Of a stretch of 64,000 nt of DNA, positions 24,961-42,000 are shown in pieces (positions within the stretch are counted from its first letter, which is position 1; each line of letters begins with the position of its first letter). The notes below the pieces were generated by a model. It had not been told where the DNA came from. It did not search any database and saw nothing but the letters and a program-made list of their open reading frames with translations. The DNA comes from Sarcophilus harrisii (taxonomy: Eukaryota > Chordata > Mammalia > Dasyuromorphia > Dasyuridae), in the NCBI RefSeq assembly GCF_902635505.1, contig NC_045426.1, positions 672,733,087 to 672,797,086 of the forward strand, read 5' to 3'. The translations under genes were made by a program, and so were the position numbers.

Positions 24961-25842
24961 CATTAACTCCTTCATGGAAGCCCCCCTTCATCCCTTCCTT
25001 CCGCCAGCAGGTGTCTGGAATCAAGGTGTGTGTTTTGGGGGTGTGTGGAAGGACAATAGACAGATCTTCCCTTGTTTCCCCCCCCCCACTCCCCACCCCC
25101 CGCTCCTCTCGGCATCACACCCAGACTCAGTCGTCACTAATGGAGCTGAAGATAGGACCAAGGCGGCTCCCCCTTCCCTAAACTCTCCATCTGCTTGAAT
25201 TTCCAGGGGTTCCTGATCCCTTGCCCCTTCCTCAGGCCTAGTTGGAAACTCGGTTTCCCGTAGTCTTCTCAGGGCTTGGATGTGTCGAGGCTGAACACTG
25301 AGACAGCAATAGCATTTGTACTGGGGAGGGAAAGCCTTTTTTATCCCTCACATACTAGCTGAGGAGGGGGAAGAGGAGTAGGGATCTCGAGTTTGTGAGT
25401 GGGACTGGAGAAGGATGTGACTGGGTCTCTGGAAACACTGGGTGGCTGGGGACAGGGTGCCTGGATCCCAGGTGGTGTGGCCAGAACTCTCCTGGCACTT
25501 CAGGGGTTGGTAGGCAAGATGGTGCTAATCTCTCTCTAAGCTGTGGGGGGTGGTGGAGGGGGAGGGATCCCATCTGCCATCTAATTCCCTCAGAACCTGC
25601 TGGGTGTCAAGAGGCTGGTTGCTATAGGACACACAGGAGAGCTGGGAAACGCCTACAGTGTCCCCAGCTGGTGGGGGAGGCAGGTATCTGAAGAGAATAC
25701 AAAAGAAGTGTGAGGATCGTGGGGGGCTGAGAATGAGGAACTGGACAGTTGGGTGCTGGAAAAGGCAGAAGAAACAAGTGGGAGGAGGTGCTGGTAGGCC
25801 TGCAAGGCAGGCTGGGATATGTCATTCTCTATCTGTTGCAGG

Positions 25843-30898
<5,056 letters not shown>

Positions 30899-31204
30899 GA
30901 AGCTCTTGTTCCATCCCATCCAAAGGACCATTGGGCCCTCTGAACTGAAGGCCCCAGGCTGTTGATACCTGCCTTTTGCCTGGTTCCGCAGCAGGGGGAA
31001 CTAGGCAGAGGGATAGTCATGAGGATGTTCTAGCTTCCTAACATCCTTCCATCTGAGTCCTGAAAGGTCTTGTCCTGACCAGCTTCTTGATTCCCATGTA
31101 TTGTATGTATGTATGTTGTAGATTGCCATTGCTGGTTTGCTCCTGTGACCTCTAGCTTCTGTAGGTGGTGTGCCTGTGTGTTTTCTAAGGCCTTTTTAGT
31201 CTGT

Positions 31205-31210
31205 AATAAA
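31205..31210 (+). terminator. PRR36 poly(A) signal AATAAA
   Basis: A perfect AATAAA lies 307 bases after the PRR36 stop. It is followed by a TG-rich stretch ('cagtggggttgtagttgctg') of the kind used as a downstream element. Confidence 0.75.
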
Positions 31211-31339
31211 GCTGAGACAGTGGGGTTGTAGTTGCTGTTTTAGGGGGTTGGGCAGTAGGAAACTTGGATCTGGGGACTGCCTCCAAGTCCTGCCATTTCT
31301 TCTGCTGCTGATTTTGGTGAACAGGTGGAGAACAAGGCT

Positions 31340-33093
31340 TTAGGGGCAGTTTTCTCCCTTCTCCCTGGGGCTCAGGACCCCCAGGGAGGTGCCAGATGAT
31401 TCTTTGGGGCAGGATTCCTGCCGGGGTGGGCACTTCGGCCTCCGAGGCAAGGGCCGGCTCACCCCATGCTGCCGACAGTGAGTGAGCAGGTTGGAGCTCT
31501 GGCTGAAGGATTTTCCACATACTCCACAGAGATGGGGCTTTTCTCCTGTGGAAAGGTAGTCCCGGGTTTGGTATAAATGGGGAGCTGGGCAAGGGTCATA
31601 TGGAGGGGGATGGGGTTGAGGAAGGGGGACTATCGAGGCATCCTGGTGAAAACCAGTTGTCAGAACTGGGGAGTTATGGAAGTATATTGATGGGGAATCT
31701 AGTGGGGAGATGTAGAATTCAGGTAGCTACTTGGTAGGGAAAATGAAGACAATGGAGGGTAATGAAAGGGCTGGAGGAGCCATGAGGATGTATAGGGGGC
31801 CTGGCCAAAATATCTCCGAGGAGAGGAGACTGACAATGAGCTGGGCTCCCTTCCAACTTCCCTCCTGGAGTGGAAGGGCTGTTGCCGGGTGGGAGGGGAT
31901 GGGGGCGGGGCAGACCTCCTGCGGTGTCCCCCAGACCTTTCTGTGGCCAGTCCTGCAGCCGGGCTGCTGGCTCCCCTTCCCTCCCTCCAGCCCCCCTTCC
32001 TCCTCCTCTTCCCAGGCCGCACCGGTGTGGGTGAGCGTGTGCTTCTTCATGTCGGATTTCTGGTGGAAGCGCTTGGTGCAGAAGGGGCAGGGGTGGGGCC
32101 GCGTGCCCGAATGGATAATCAGGTGTGTGGACAGGGTGGAGGAGCGCCGGAAGCTCTTCCCGCACACACCGCAGGGGAACAGTCTCTCCTGGGGGCAGGA
32201 CGGGAGCCGTGGAAGGAGGGACCAGGCTGGGCTTCCTCCACACCATCCCGTCCCACTCGAGGGGCAAAACACAGGGCTGGGAAGGCAGTGGAGTAGCTTC
32301 TGTCCCTCCGCCCCCCCCCCCCCAAGTCCTCCTGGGTTACCTTGAATTGGTGAGGGGGCTGTGCTGTGGGTGGTGGCAGCAGTAGCTGTGGCTGCAGGCT
32401 TGGGGCAGTAACTGCTGTCGCAGGCTGGGGCTGGGGCTGGGGGCAGTGGCCATCCCAGGAGAAGCCGGCTGGCCCCTGGAGCCCTGGGGTTAGGTCAAAT
32501 GAATCCAATCACTATGAGGTGCCTAGAAGGTGACTCCTCACAATCTGAGGCCTGAGCCCTAGGCCTCCAGCTTCCACCTCCCCTAGCCCAGAGGAGCTCT
32601 TACCAAAGAGGTCAGCCTCTGCCTGGGCAGAGGACCCCAGGGAGGAGCTAGCTTCAGGGTTGGGGGACAGGGGCCTCTCAGCCCATGGACCTCCAAGGCT
32701 CCCCACAGAGAGGGCTGGGTTCTCTGGAGTAAAGCCTATACAAGAAGAACTCATCATTCTTTGAGAACTGTGAGAAAACCCAGACATTCTAGTTCCTGAC
32801 TCTGCTGATGTAAGGTGTCCTGGTTCCTAAGTCACCCCCACCCCAACCCTTGCCCCAAACATATCCAAGGCTCTTAAATTCAATTTGAATTGGCCATTTC
32901 TCCTGTCCTCACTTTCTCAGCTCCGTGGCCTTTCCCTCTCTCCACAACTTGGGCACCCTAGTACCCAGATCCTCCATGAGAGCCCTGCAGAATTCCAGAG
33001 CTGGGGGATCTTCAGAAAGGACAGGCCATACTTACCAATCAACTTTTTTCTTCCAGAGGTTCTTCTGTTTCTTACTAGGAAGGATCGAGGCAT
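31340..33093 (-). CDS. GFI1-like SNAG zinc-finger protein (third GFI1 paralogue)
   Basis: Five coding exons, 33036-33093, 32604-32735, 32341-32483, 32023-32188 and 31340-31545, have GT-AG introns and matching phases (1, 1, 0, 1). They give 705 bases, 234 residues and a TAA stop. Exon 1 starts [11 protein letters not shown], a SNAG domain of the kind that recruits LSD1/CoREST. Residues 21 to about 111 are a Pro/Ser/Gln-rich linker. Three C2H2 fingers follow: [37 protein letters not shown] and [20 protein letters not shown]. They match fingers 3, 4 and 5 of GFI1/senseless. Fingers 1, 2 and 6 are absent, and a 41-residue unrelated tail closes the protein. It is probably a nuclear repressor. It lies downstream of EVI5L in the same orientation, as GFI1 lies by EVI5. 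No frameshift or stop was seen. SNAI/SCRT families share SNAG but not the HQKSDMKK finger. Confidence 0.9.
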
Positions 33094-34329
33094 CTCAGGG
33101 GCTACCCCACTGGAGATGGGCGGTAGAAGAAAGCAGAGTAGGATTGACACCTCAACCCCCTTGAGTCCTCCCACTCTGGAGGTTTTAGTTTAGATCAGCT
33201 TGGATTCTGCGTAGCTATCAGACATTCAGATGTGCCTTGGAGGATGGGAACTAATGAAAGTGAAGCAACAGGGTACCTAGGGCCATTCCATCTTCTTCTC
33301 CCTCCCCAACCCCAACATCCTGGCACCAGTTTACTCTGATTTCTAAAAGGAAAGTGGCTATCTTAGGGGCCTGTCCTATCTTTTCACTGGCCCCTCCCCA
33401 TATTCCTTACACACACAACCACTACCACCATCGAACACACTAATTGAGCTCCTGCAAACTGATTTCCTTCCCAGAAGGAATGACGATCCAGGTATCTTCC
33501 CTCATCAGAACTGAGCAGGAGCCAAGGCAGCCCCTTTCCTCCCTGCTCCTGCCATACCATCCTCTCTTCTTGGGCCTCAGGGATTATGGGTTTACCTTAA
33601 GCCCCCACAAAAAGAAAGGACAGATAGCTCAACCCAAAGGTCCTGGTCATCTCATCTACACCCACAGATGACCCCCCCCCTTACCTGCCACACTTTAAAG
33701 CTAATCTTACCTCCACATCAAAGCCTAGCTTCCAGCCTTATCTCCACAAAGTCTGTCCTGACCATTCCAACCTAGCCACAGGCTCGGACCTTCCTTTTCT
33801 CTAGACTCTTTGGAATCTGCTATAAGAATCCCAGAACCTCAGAGCTAGCAGAGATGTCAGAGGCCAACTAGTCCAACCCGTACATGAGCACAAACCTATT
33901 CTACAACTTCCCTTACAAGCGTTCATCCAATCTCTAACAAGAGGCAGCCCATTCCTCTTTCAGAGCTTTCTTTGCAGCTTTCACTCCAGTTCTGCCCTCT
34001 AACGGCAAATTCTGACATCTTCAGTGTTTGTCGCCAACACCATGGTCATTTCCCTTTGTGGTTTCTGTAGTTCCATTTCACCCACCAATTAATTCTCTTT
34101 GTAGATTAATAGATTTGTGCACAGCCTTCTTAATATACGAACTGCGCCCTCCCTCCCCCCGTTATGTTCTTTTTGGACAAGATATGCTTATCCATGGCTG
34201 AGAGATTCCTGTCCCAAATCCCAGCTCCCTAAGTCTCGATGATACCTATGAGGTTGTGCTAAGAGATCTTATGTTGCTAAGAGATAATTTTGACCTCATT
34301 CTCGATCTTTTTTCCTTATAGAAAGCACT
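33094..34329. other. Upstream flank of the GFI1-like gene, no gene seen
   Basis: This holds the 5' UTR and presumed promoter of the GFI1-like gene. An acceptor-like 'atctccag' lies 16 bases before the ATG, so a further non-coding exon is possible. There is no CpG island. About 33820-33990 resembles a worn MIR/L2 copy. Confidence 0.4.
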
Positions 34330-34405
34330 ATTCTTTGTGGCACAGTGGGGAGGGGGAAACTTAATTTATTCTTTGTGGCATAGTGGGGAGGGGGAAACTC
34401 AATTT
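34330..34405 (+). repeat. 38-bp tandem duplication
   Basis: Two adjacent 38-base copies (34330-34367 and 34368-34405) start 'attctttgtggca' and differ at two positions. Confidence 0.9.
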
Positions 34406-34829
34406 AGAACCTAGAGAACCTATGCTTTTCTGCTTCCGTGTGATTGAGCAAGTCACTTTACTTCTTAGGACCCTAATGTTTTCATCAGTTGAATGAGGGC
34501 ATTGAAAGAAATGATTCCTAGTATTACTTCCAAATTTAAAATACTATTACAAACTCCATATATCTTTTTATGGTTTGTATACAGGCATTTCTTCCTTCCT
34601 CTCACATTTCTGTTTAAAAACTTTGTTGCTCAGGTTACTGAGCCCCTCATCACAGCTATTTCCCCAGTCCTGTGAGATGCCCTGATCACAAGCCCATACT
34701 AAGTCTTGGAAGACTTCTAGTACAGTTTTCTGTGGAGGACTTAAGGAAAGACATGGATAAGAATTATACAAGATGGCGAGGAGGGTTCTCATCAGATCCA
34801 CTGACATAGACTTCAGGTCCATGTCATAT

Positions 34830-35010
34830 ATTAAGTGTGGGACTGGGAAAGACCCAGATTTGAAGTCTTGACTCGATGTTACCTATGAACTTTGCCAAGT
34901 CATTTCACCTGAGCCTCGATTTCCTATCTGGAAAGTGGGGATAACATCAATACTTTCTATTTCACAAGGTTGGTTGGGAGATTCAATGATAATGTGTGTA
35001 TATACATACA
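34830..35010 (+). repeat. MIR/CORE-SINE copy
   Basis: It shows 'ttgaagtcttgactcgatgt', 'gccaagtcatttcacctgag' and 'cgatttcctatctggaaagt', the MIR order. Confidence 0.65.
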
Positions 35011-35219
35011 CATATGTAATATTTTGTGTATTTTTAACATTCTACAAGAATATCAATTGCTATTTTTTTTTAGAAGTCTGAACCTACTAACAGATGAATT
35101 ATCCATGCCCTTAAATTCTTGTTTCCTGCCCAGGACATCAGATTTATTAGGGACGCTTACCTTTCAGCTTTCATCTGAGGGGTTCATTCATTCCTATACA
35201 AATTAGAGGTGGATTCTTA

Positions 35220-35770
35220 TTCCCTTACCTCTTATCTGGCCTATTGCTCCAGTCTTCTAAAACAGTCTCTTTTCAGTCTCTCTCCTTGGTATTTCATCTA
35301 CAGGATCCCTCTCCCTAAAGTCTAGCTCTTGTCATATCACTCACCTTTAAAGCCTGCAGTATCTCCCTATCCACAGAGGAAAAATATGAGGTCCTCCGTG
35401 ATGTTCCATATTTGCCTTTCTAGCCTTATCTCACATTGCTCTTCATGACTCGTTATATCAATCACTCTACTTCCACCCCATTACCCAAGATAACAAGATT
35501 CTTACTTGCTGCCTTTAGTTTTGCAATTTCCTTCCCACCTCTCCAATTAAAATTCTACTCCTCTTCCCAAACTACTTTGTCTTACCTCCTCCTGGAATTC
35601 CCACCCTTGGTGGGCTCAACTCTACAAACTTCCTCTGCTTATTTTTCCACGTGTCTTCTCCACTCAGTTAAATTGTCTGGAAGCTACTTCCAGAGAGGAA
35701 AGGAGCCTTATTCTCCATTGCTCTCCCGGTACATCATGTTTAGTGACTTTGATGACACCTACTCACACAT
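35220..35770 (+). mobile_element. L2 LINE 3' portion
   Basis: It shows 'ccttatctggcctattgctc', 'tatctccctatccacagagg' and 'tagccttatctcacattgct', typical of the L2 ORF2 end. It is decayed. Confidence 0.7.
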
Positions 35771-36397
35771 AAGCACCCTCCTTACCCCACCCACACATCC
35801 TCCTTCACACCCACCCACACAGAGCACTAACATAGACATCTCCCTATTGCACACACATCTCTCCACAGCCCGTTACCACTGACTCCACCTCAGCCTCCAA
35901 GGGATCTCGTCTCACAAATCCTCTGTTCATTCTTGCCAATTTCATCCCTTCCCAGTCCTTTTAAGCCAGAATTTAAAGCTACAATGAAAGCTCCATATAG
36001 CAATCCAGCAATGGGATTAGGGTGAAGTGAAGAAAGGCTTTTCTTAGTTTGGGTGCCAACTCTTCTACATTGTGTCCAATTCTTAGGATGTTTTTTTTTT
36101 TTCTTTTTTTAAAAACTCCTCCCTCCACAGCCATATTCTGCCTGAAAGAGTATTCCCTAGTATTTCAGGGAAATGAAAGCAACCCTCAGTTTCTCTTGCT
36201 CCCTTCATGCTATCTGTTGTTAAATCAAAGACTGAGGAACGGAAAGAACCCCAAGCTTCTTGTTTAAGCCATGAGGCTCAGGCCTTCCTGGTCAGTCTTT
36301 ATCTCACTTTGCTTAGGTTAGTCTCTTCCAACAAACTCCACCAACCTCCCCCTCCCCCAATATCCTGCCCACCAATTCTAAGACCGTGTAAATATGC

Positions 36398-36403
36398 TTT
36401 ATT
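36398..36403 (-). terminator. Candidate EVI5L poly(A) signal
   Basis: AATAAA on the minus strand, about 2.7 kb after the EVI5L stop. The sequence between holds no other gene and few repeats, which suits a 3' UTR. An ATTAAA near 37354 is an alternative. Confidence 0.35.
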
Positions 36404-39083
36404 ATTTGTCTTTCCAACCTTGTGTGGAGACACATGGGTTTGTACAGGCAGTGTGAGGATGGTGGTGGGCAGAGGGGGAGGTGGAGGCCATATACTTACA
36501 CCTGACAAGACATTGCAGAGCAGGCCAGATACCTGCAGAGTACCAGTCATCCTCAACTACTTCTGGTCTCAGCACAGGGGACAGAGCCAGAGGGAAGGGA
36601 TGTTGTGTATGTGTGAGAGAAAAGGGATGGAGTCAAGAGTGGGAAACCTGCCCCACAGGGGCTTTCCTATGAATTAAGTATAGATCAGACTATTTGCTTC
36701 TGATATCAGCTAAGGGGCAGGGGCAATAGGGTCAGGGTCAGGAGATAGCTTTGGGAGCACCAATGTGGTGGGCTGCCCTGGAGCCATAAGCCCTCAGTGA
36801 TTGGGGGAGGACCAGAGTAACAAGGTGTGAGGAGAGAGAGATGGGGCAAATCCTCCTGCAAGGACAAAGAGTAACATTTAGGGTATAGTGTGTGTTTGAG
36901 GGGAGCATGCCCCCAGAGCAGCTTAAGTAGACACTTCATGGATTTTGGCACCTAAGTTCTCAAACTCAGCAAACAGAGCCCAAAGGGGAGGAATCAGGGA
37001 TGAAATGGAAGACCAGAAGTCTTATTCTTCAGTGAATATGGCACTTCATCCTCCCATGGCCACAGGCACGAATTCTACAAGCAGGTTCCTAGGGCAGGGC
37101 CTACCAAGGAAACATTCCCACTCCTCTTTGCCCAAATTCTTTCCCTTCCTAGGTGGCTTCTGCTAGGTTGGTGAACCCTCTTGGAGTGAATATGGAGGAT
37201 CTAGAGGGGCACAGATGGGTGCTGAATACTGATACTGCACTGCAGGGAGAGACAAACGGGATAAGACACTCGAGTGAAAATCCTCCCTCCCCCTCAGCCT
37301 TTCCGTCTGGGATCTGGTCACCATCTGGCTGTGAGGAAGCCCGGCAGCACCTTTAATGTTGGCAAAGAAAAGAGACACCAGGAAAATCTTAGAAAGCAAA
37401 GTGCTAAGTGTAGGGGAAGACTGCTCCGTGGGGGGGATGAGCAGGCTCTGGATGGTGAGGGAGCTCCAGGGTCTGGGACTAGGATGGTCAAAAGGTGCTC
37501 TTCGCTACCTCTAGCAGTGGCTAAAGCAGTTCCTCTCTCAGCTTGGGAGCCATGTGAGGATTCCTCCTTCCCACCTGTGGCCCAAAGAAACTCTCCTCAG
37601 CCCTCCGGACACAGCAGCTTACTTATCTGGGACTAGTGACAGGTGGGTGGGCGAGATGCTGATTAGCAGATGCTTCTAAACATTCCCTTAGATATTTGCT
37701 CCCCAGACTGGGATGACTTTGGTTTTAGCAGAAAAAGGGCCTGTTCCTCCAGGGGCACTGACCCAGGTACTGTCTTGGCTGATGACAAGAAGGGAGTGGT
37801 GGAGGAGAAACAATATGGTCAGAAAATGGAATTGGCACAAGGAGGAAGAGGCAGCTGCTAATGGAAGACGCAGCGCCCAAACTGACGAGGGATCTGCCCT
37901 AACCCCGTCTCCTATTCCAAGGCCAGTTTCCCCCCTCCCCTCCACCTCAGGGGCTACAAGGGAATGGCCTTGGAAGGAAGGAGCTAGGAGTGGAGAGCTT
38001 GGACATGCCAAGGCCAAGGAGCTCCGGAGGGAAGATACCACAAAAGGCCTGGCAAACAGAGGAAGTTGGGGGGCTTGTACATTCTGTATCTTCAAGGGTG
38101 TGAGCCAGCCTTTTGTGTCAGCCTCACTGGAGGAGGAGGCCGTAGCTCAGGGGCAGCTGGTGGTCTTTTACATCACAGAAAAGAGAATCCTATTCTTGCT
38201 TTGACACTAGGCTACGGCCCTGGGACTCCTATGGCCATAACCCATCTGCCAAGACCTGGTCTCTCTTTTTTTTTTTTCTCAGGAGGGAATCTTTTGCTCT
38301 TGATTCCTTTGTCAGGTCTGCTAATGGCTGAATCTCACCCTCTCCCCAATCTCCCCCATCAACCCCCAAATGTGGAGGTACAGAACTGGCAGGCAGGGAC
38401 TTGGTTAATCTGAGGCACCTCTCCAAGGATGGGGTGGGGCAGGAAAGTCTATGCGTCCTTAGTTCTCAAGTCCCTGGAGAAAACAGACTAGTCCTGGGAA
38501 TGGAGACGGAGAAGAGAGCAGTTGCCTCAGAGGCCAGTCCTGATCATTGGTCCTCTACGCCCCTCCTTGCCCCAGTGCCTGTGCTGCTCTCTTGGGAGGG
38601 AACGGCAGTGCTTTCTGGTCCTGGGCAGTCGGGGATGGGGGAGGAGAACAAAACAACCCTCTTGTAGATAAATAAATAACACTGGGAACAATCAGAAACT
38701 CAGAGACCACAGAAGTGTTCCAAGGCAGAGGGGAGCCTGCGACTCCCAGAGTCTCCCAGTCCCTGCCTTAGAGAGCCCCTGAAAGGAAGGAGGATGGTGG
38801 GAGATGGGAAGGGAGCCACAGAATGGAGCTGAGTTTAAATACAGTGAATCACAGGTGCCCCTGGGAGAGGGCAGTGTAGACAACACTCAAGGTAGATGTT
38901 CTGATGCACTCTGTGGAGGGGCAGGCACACCCAGATGTGCCCCACTCCCTCTTGTCCTGGTAGGGAGGGGACAGCCCCTCCAGGAAGAACGCTGAATGGA
39001 GGTTGGGGAGAGCCTGCCCTCCTACCCCCCAAACATGAGAGGTCTGGGCCCCAGATGGGGCGGGCCAAGGAGACAGTCATTCC
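36404..39083 (-). other. Probable EVI5L 3' UTR
   Basis: Mostly unique sequence directly after the EVI5L stop codon. No convincing exon of another gene was found on either strand. The end is not certain. Confidence 0.4.
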
Positions 39084-42000
39084 TCAGTTACCCAGGCTCT
39101 GGCCATAGGAAGGGGCCAGCTCATCAGCTTCGCTGTCCGTGCTGCCCTCACTGTCCTTGGCAGGGCGGTCTAGTCGGCGGAAGAACCGGGCATCCCGGGG
39201 GGAGAGAGGATACAGGGCGTCCTGCAGCGCTGCCCCCACCCCCACCCCCAGGAGCTCCTCATCGGAGGAGGGCAGAGAGTCCTCATCCAAATGACGCACC
39301 AAATGGAGGCTGTCGAATGCCAAGGGGTCCTCAAATGGGGGCGGGCCCTTCAGTAGCCGAACCTGGGAGACGAGGGGAGAGGGAGACAAGATTGAGAAGG
39401 CAGTGGACAGGAGAGATCCAAACCCATATTAGCCGGGAAGACAAGTTGTGGCCAGGATGAGATGGGAGATAAAGGGGATGCTAAAGAGGACCAAGGGGGA
39501 TGAGATGGAGGAAACAAAGGAGATGATCAAGGGATTAGGAAGGGAAATAGAAAAGGGAGTGAGCAAGACCTCCTGTGTGGCAGAGGGCCACCAAGAGAGG
39601 AGAGATGGCTCTTGGGTGGAGAACACAGAGTAGGAGGAGGTAGTGGGCCACTGTGGCCCCCTCCCCCCCAGCAAGAAGGCTGTTACTGGATTTGAAGGGA
39701 AAACGAGGGGCCAGATTGGGGAAGGAGTAATGGGGATCAGGCAGAGGGCTGGTAAGGTTCCGAGGAAAAGGTCTTCCACCTTAGCCCAGCCCTGATTCAC
39801 CCAGACACCAGAGCCTGAGGGGGCGGCTCTGGGGGAGGGGCAGTTACCCTGGGCTCTGATACGGAGGGGTGGCCTGTGGGAGCCTACAAGTCCCAGCATG
39901 CAGTGCGTCGCCTCGGTCCAGCTGCCAGCCTGCCCAGGGTGAGAGACTCTGCTTGGATCAAGACAAGAGTTATGGGGCAGGGAGCTCCGGCCCTGATGTG
40001 GGACCCACAAGTGGGCCTGAGACACCAAGCACAGCCGGGGAGCCCATACTTGGGAGTCCTGCTTTCTCGACTTCCCTCCTTTTTTCCTGTGGGCCTAGAC
40101 CCTCTAACTCAGACAGCTGGCACCTCTCCCTGCTCTTTAGGCACTAATTTTAGCAGGACCAGGGGCTCTGTAGGAGGCCAGCTCATAGAACGGGGATCTA
40201 GAGAGAGAACAGTTGGGAGATGTTTCCTTCTCTGTCTTGCTCTGTAGTTGAAGGCCCAATCCTGTGTCTGCTCTAAAGACAGTAGGAAACTCCTGAAACA
40301 ATAGTAATAAATGATGGAAGATGACTCCTTTAAGCTTTCCAAAGAGCTTTCACCTCCATTATCTCAGGTGATCCTCATATTACTTCTGGAAAGCAGAGAT
40401 TTTTACTCCATTTCACAGATTAGGAAAACTAGGGTAAGGAAAGAGGAAGGGCTTATTATGTGCCCATGGTCATCAGCTGAGACCACAAACCCAGTCTTGG
40501 GCCTATTAGGCCATGGCTCCTGGGCTGGCTGTTCTCTATGTGAGTCCTGCCGTGTGCCCCCAGATAGCTAGAGCACGTGTCAGGAACGCTCATCTCAGGG
40601 ATGGTCTGATGTTCTCTGGTGGGCTACAATGGCACTCTGCTCCTTTCTTAGCACAGCATTGGATAAATTTGCCAGGCAGTCCAAGGCCCTGGGAATCTCT
40701 TCTCTGGGCACATTAGCTCGTGCCCTGGCATAAAGGTAGAAGGTTTGCCAGCATGCCCAAAGAGGGAGCAGATGATTTTCCTTCTTGGAATGCCAGCCGG
40801 CTGAGGAGCGACTAAAGAAGTCACAGCCTGGCCCAGCCTAGGACTCACCTCGGCCTTGAGTTCGTCAATCTGATCCTTGAGCTCACGGATGTACTGGGAG
40901 GAGTCGGAGTGGTTGAGCTGTCCTTGGATCATACCTTCTTCTCTCTGTAAGGCAAAAACATGCCCCCTCCCAGGTAACCGAGGAGAGGAACATGGGGACA
41001 AAGACTCTCCCCCCCCCCCCCAGCTCTCTTGTGGGTGGCGCCCTCTGACCCTCACCTGAATCTCCAGCTCTGCGATCCGCTGCCTCATCTCTGCCACAGC
41101 AGCCATGCTGTCTGCCTCCCTGAGCCTTACTGCCATCACCTCCTCCTTGCTCTGGAGGGGCAAAAGCAGCAGGAAAGCACAGGGAGCTGACTCGGGGGAG
41201 GGAAAGAGGAAGGAAGAGAGGGAGAGGGGTGGGATGGGAGCCCGGCAGCCTGGGCTGGACGGCAGGCCCTGGAAGATGGGGAAAGGCTGCAGAGCACAGC
41301 TTGGGGATGGGGGCTAGAGGGTGGGGGCCCACCTTACACTCAGCCTCAGCATGCTTGCGTTTGCTCTCACTCAGTTGGGTCTGCAGGCCTTTGTTCTGAG
41401 CCACGAGGTAATGGAGTTTTTCCTGCAGGCCTGCACTCTCTGCTTCTACACGGTTCAGCAAGTTTCGATGGATCTGGTCCTAGGAGGAGGGAAGTCACCG
41501 GCAAGTGACCAAGGGCTCAGGCAGTGCAGGGGGAGCTTAGAGCCAGACAACTAGGTGACCTCTGGCCTATAACTGACAAGGTCCGGGGGTGGCACAGCCC
41601 AGTGGGGTTCATGAGGTTAGGCAGATGGATGGCCTAAGCTTGGTAGTGGGGCAGAGGAGGGTGCAGTCCAGGGAAGACACGGTCCTTGCCCATTCCTCAT
41701 TGTGGGGAGGCCCTCTGACCTGTGTCTCCAGCTCCACCACTCGCTGCCGCAGCTCCCTCCCTTCAGCCAGAGCATGGGCCTCTCGCAGCCGGACGGTCAT
41801 CAGTTCATCCTGTAGGTCACTAAGGGCCAGCTTCCGGGGAGACTCCTTCCATCTCCCTCCCCGGGAGAGGTGGGCCTATCCAGGAGGGAGGAAAGGGTTT
41901 TAGAGGCAGAAGAGACCTCCAAAGGGAAGATCAGCCTCCTGGAATCTCCAGTCATCTTTTCGAGTGTGAAATGGCTTTTAATCAGCTTCTTTCAAATAAG

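Noticed and set aside
31185-31592. 135-codon minus-strand open frame over the last GFI1-like exon
   Set aside because: It is out of register with the finger. The frame that continues from exon 4 through the splice site gives the C2H2 finger and a stop at 31340.
32189-32340. Possible extra exon carrying GFI1 fingers 1-2
   Set aside because: The 152 bases hold no C2H2 pattern in any minus frame, and the flanking exons already join in phase 0.
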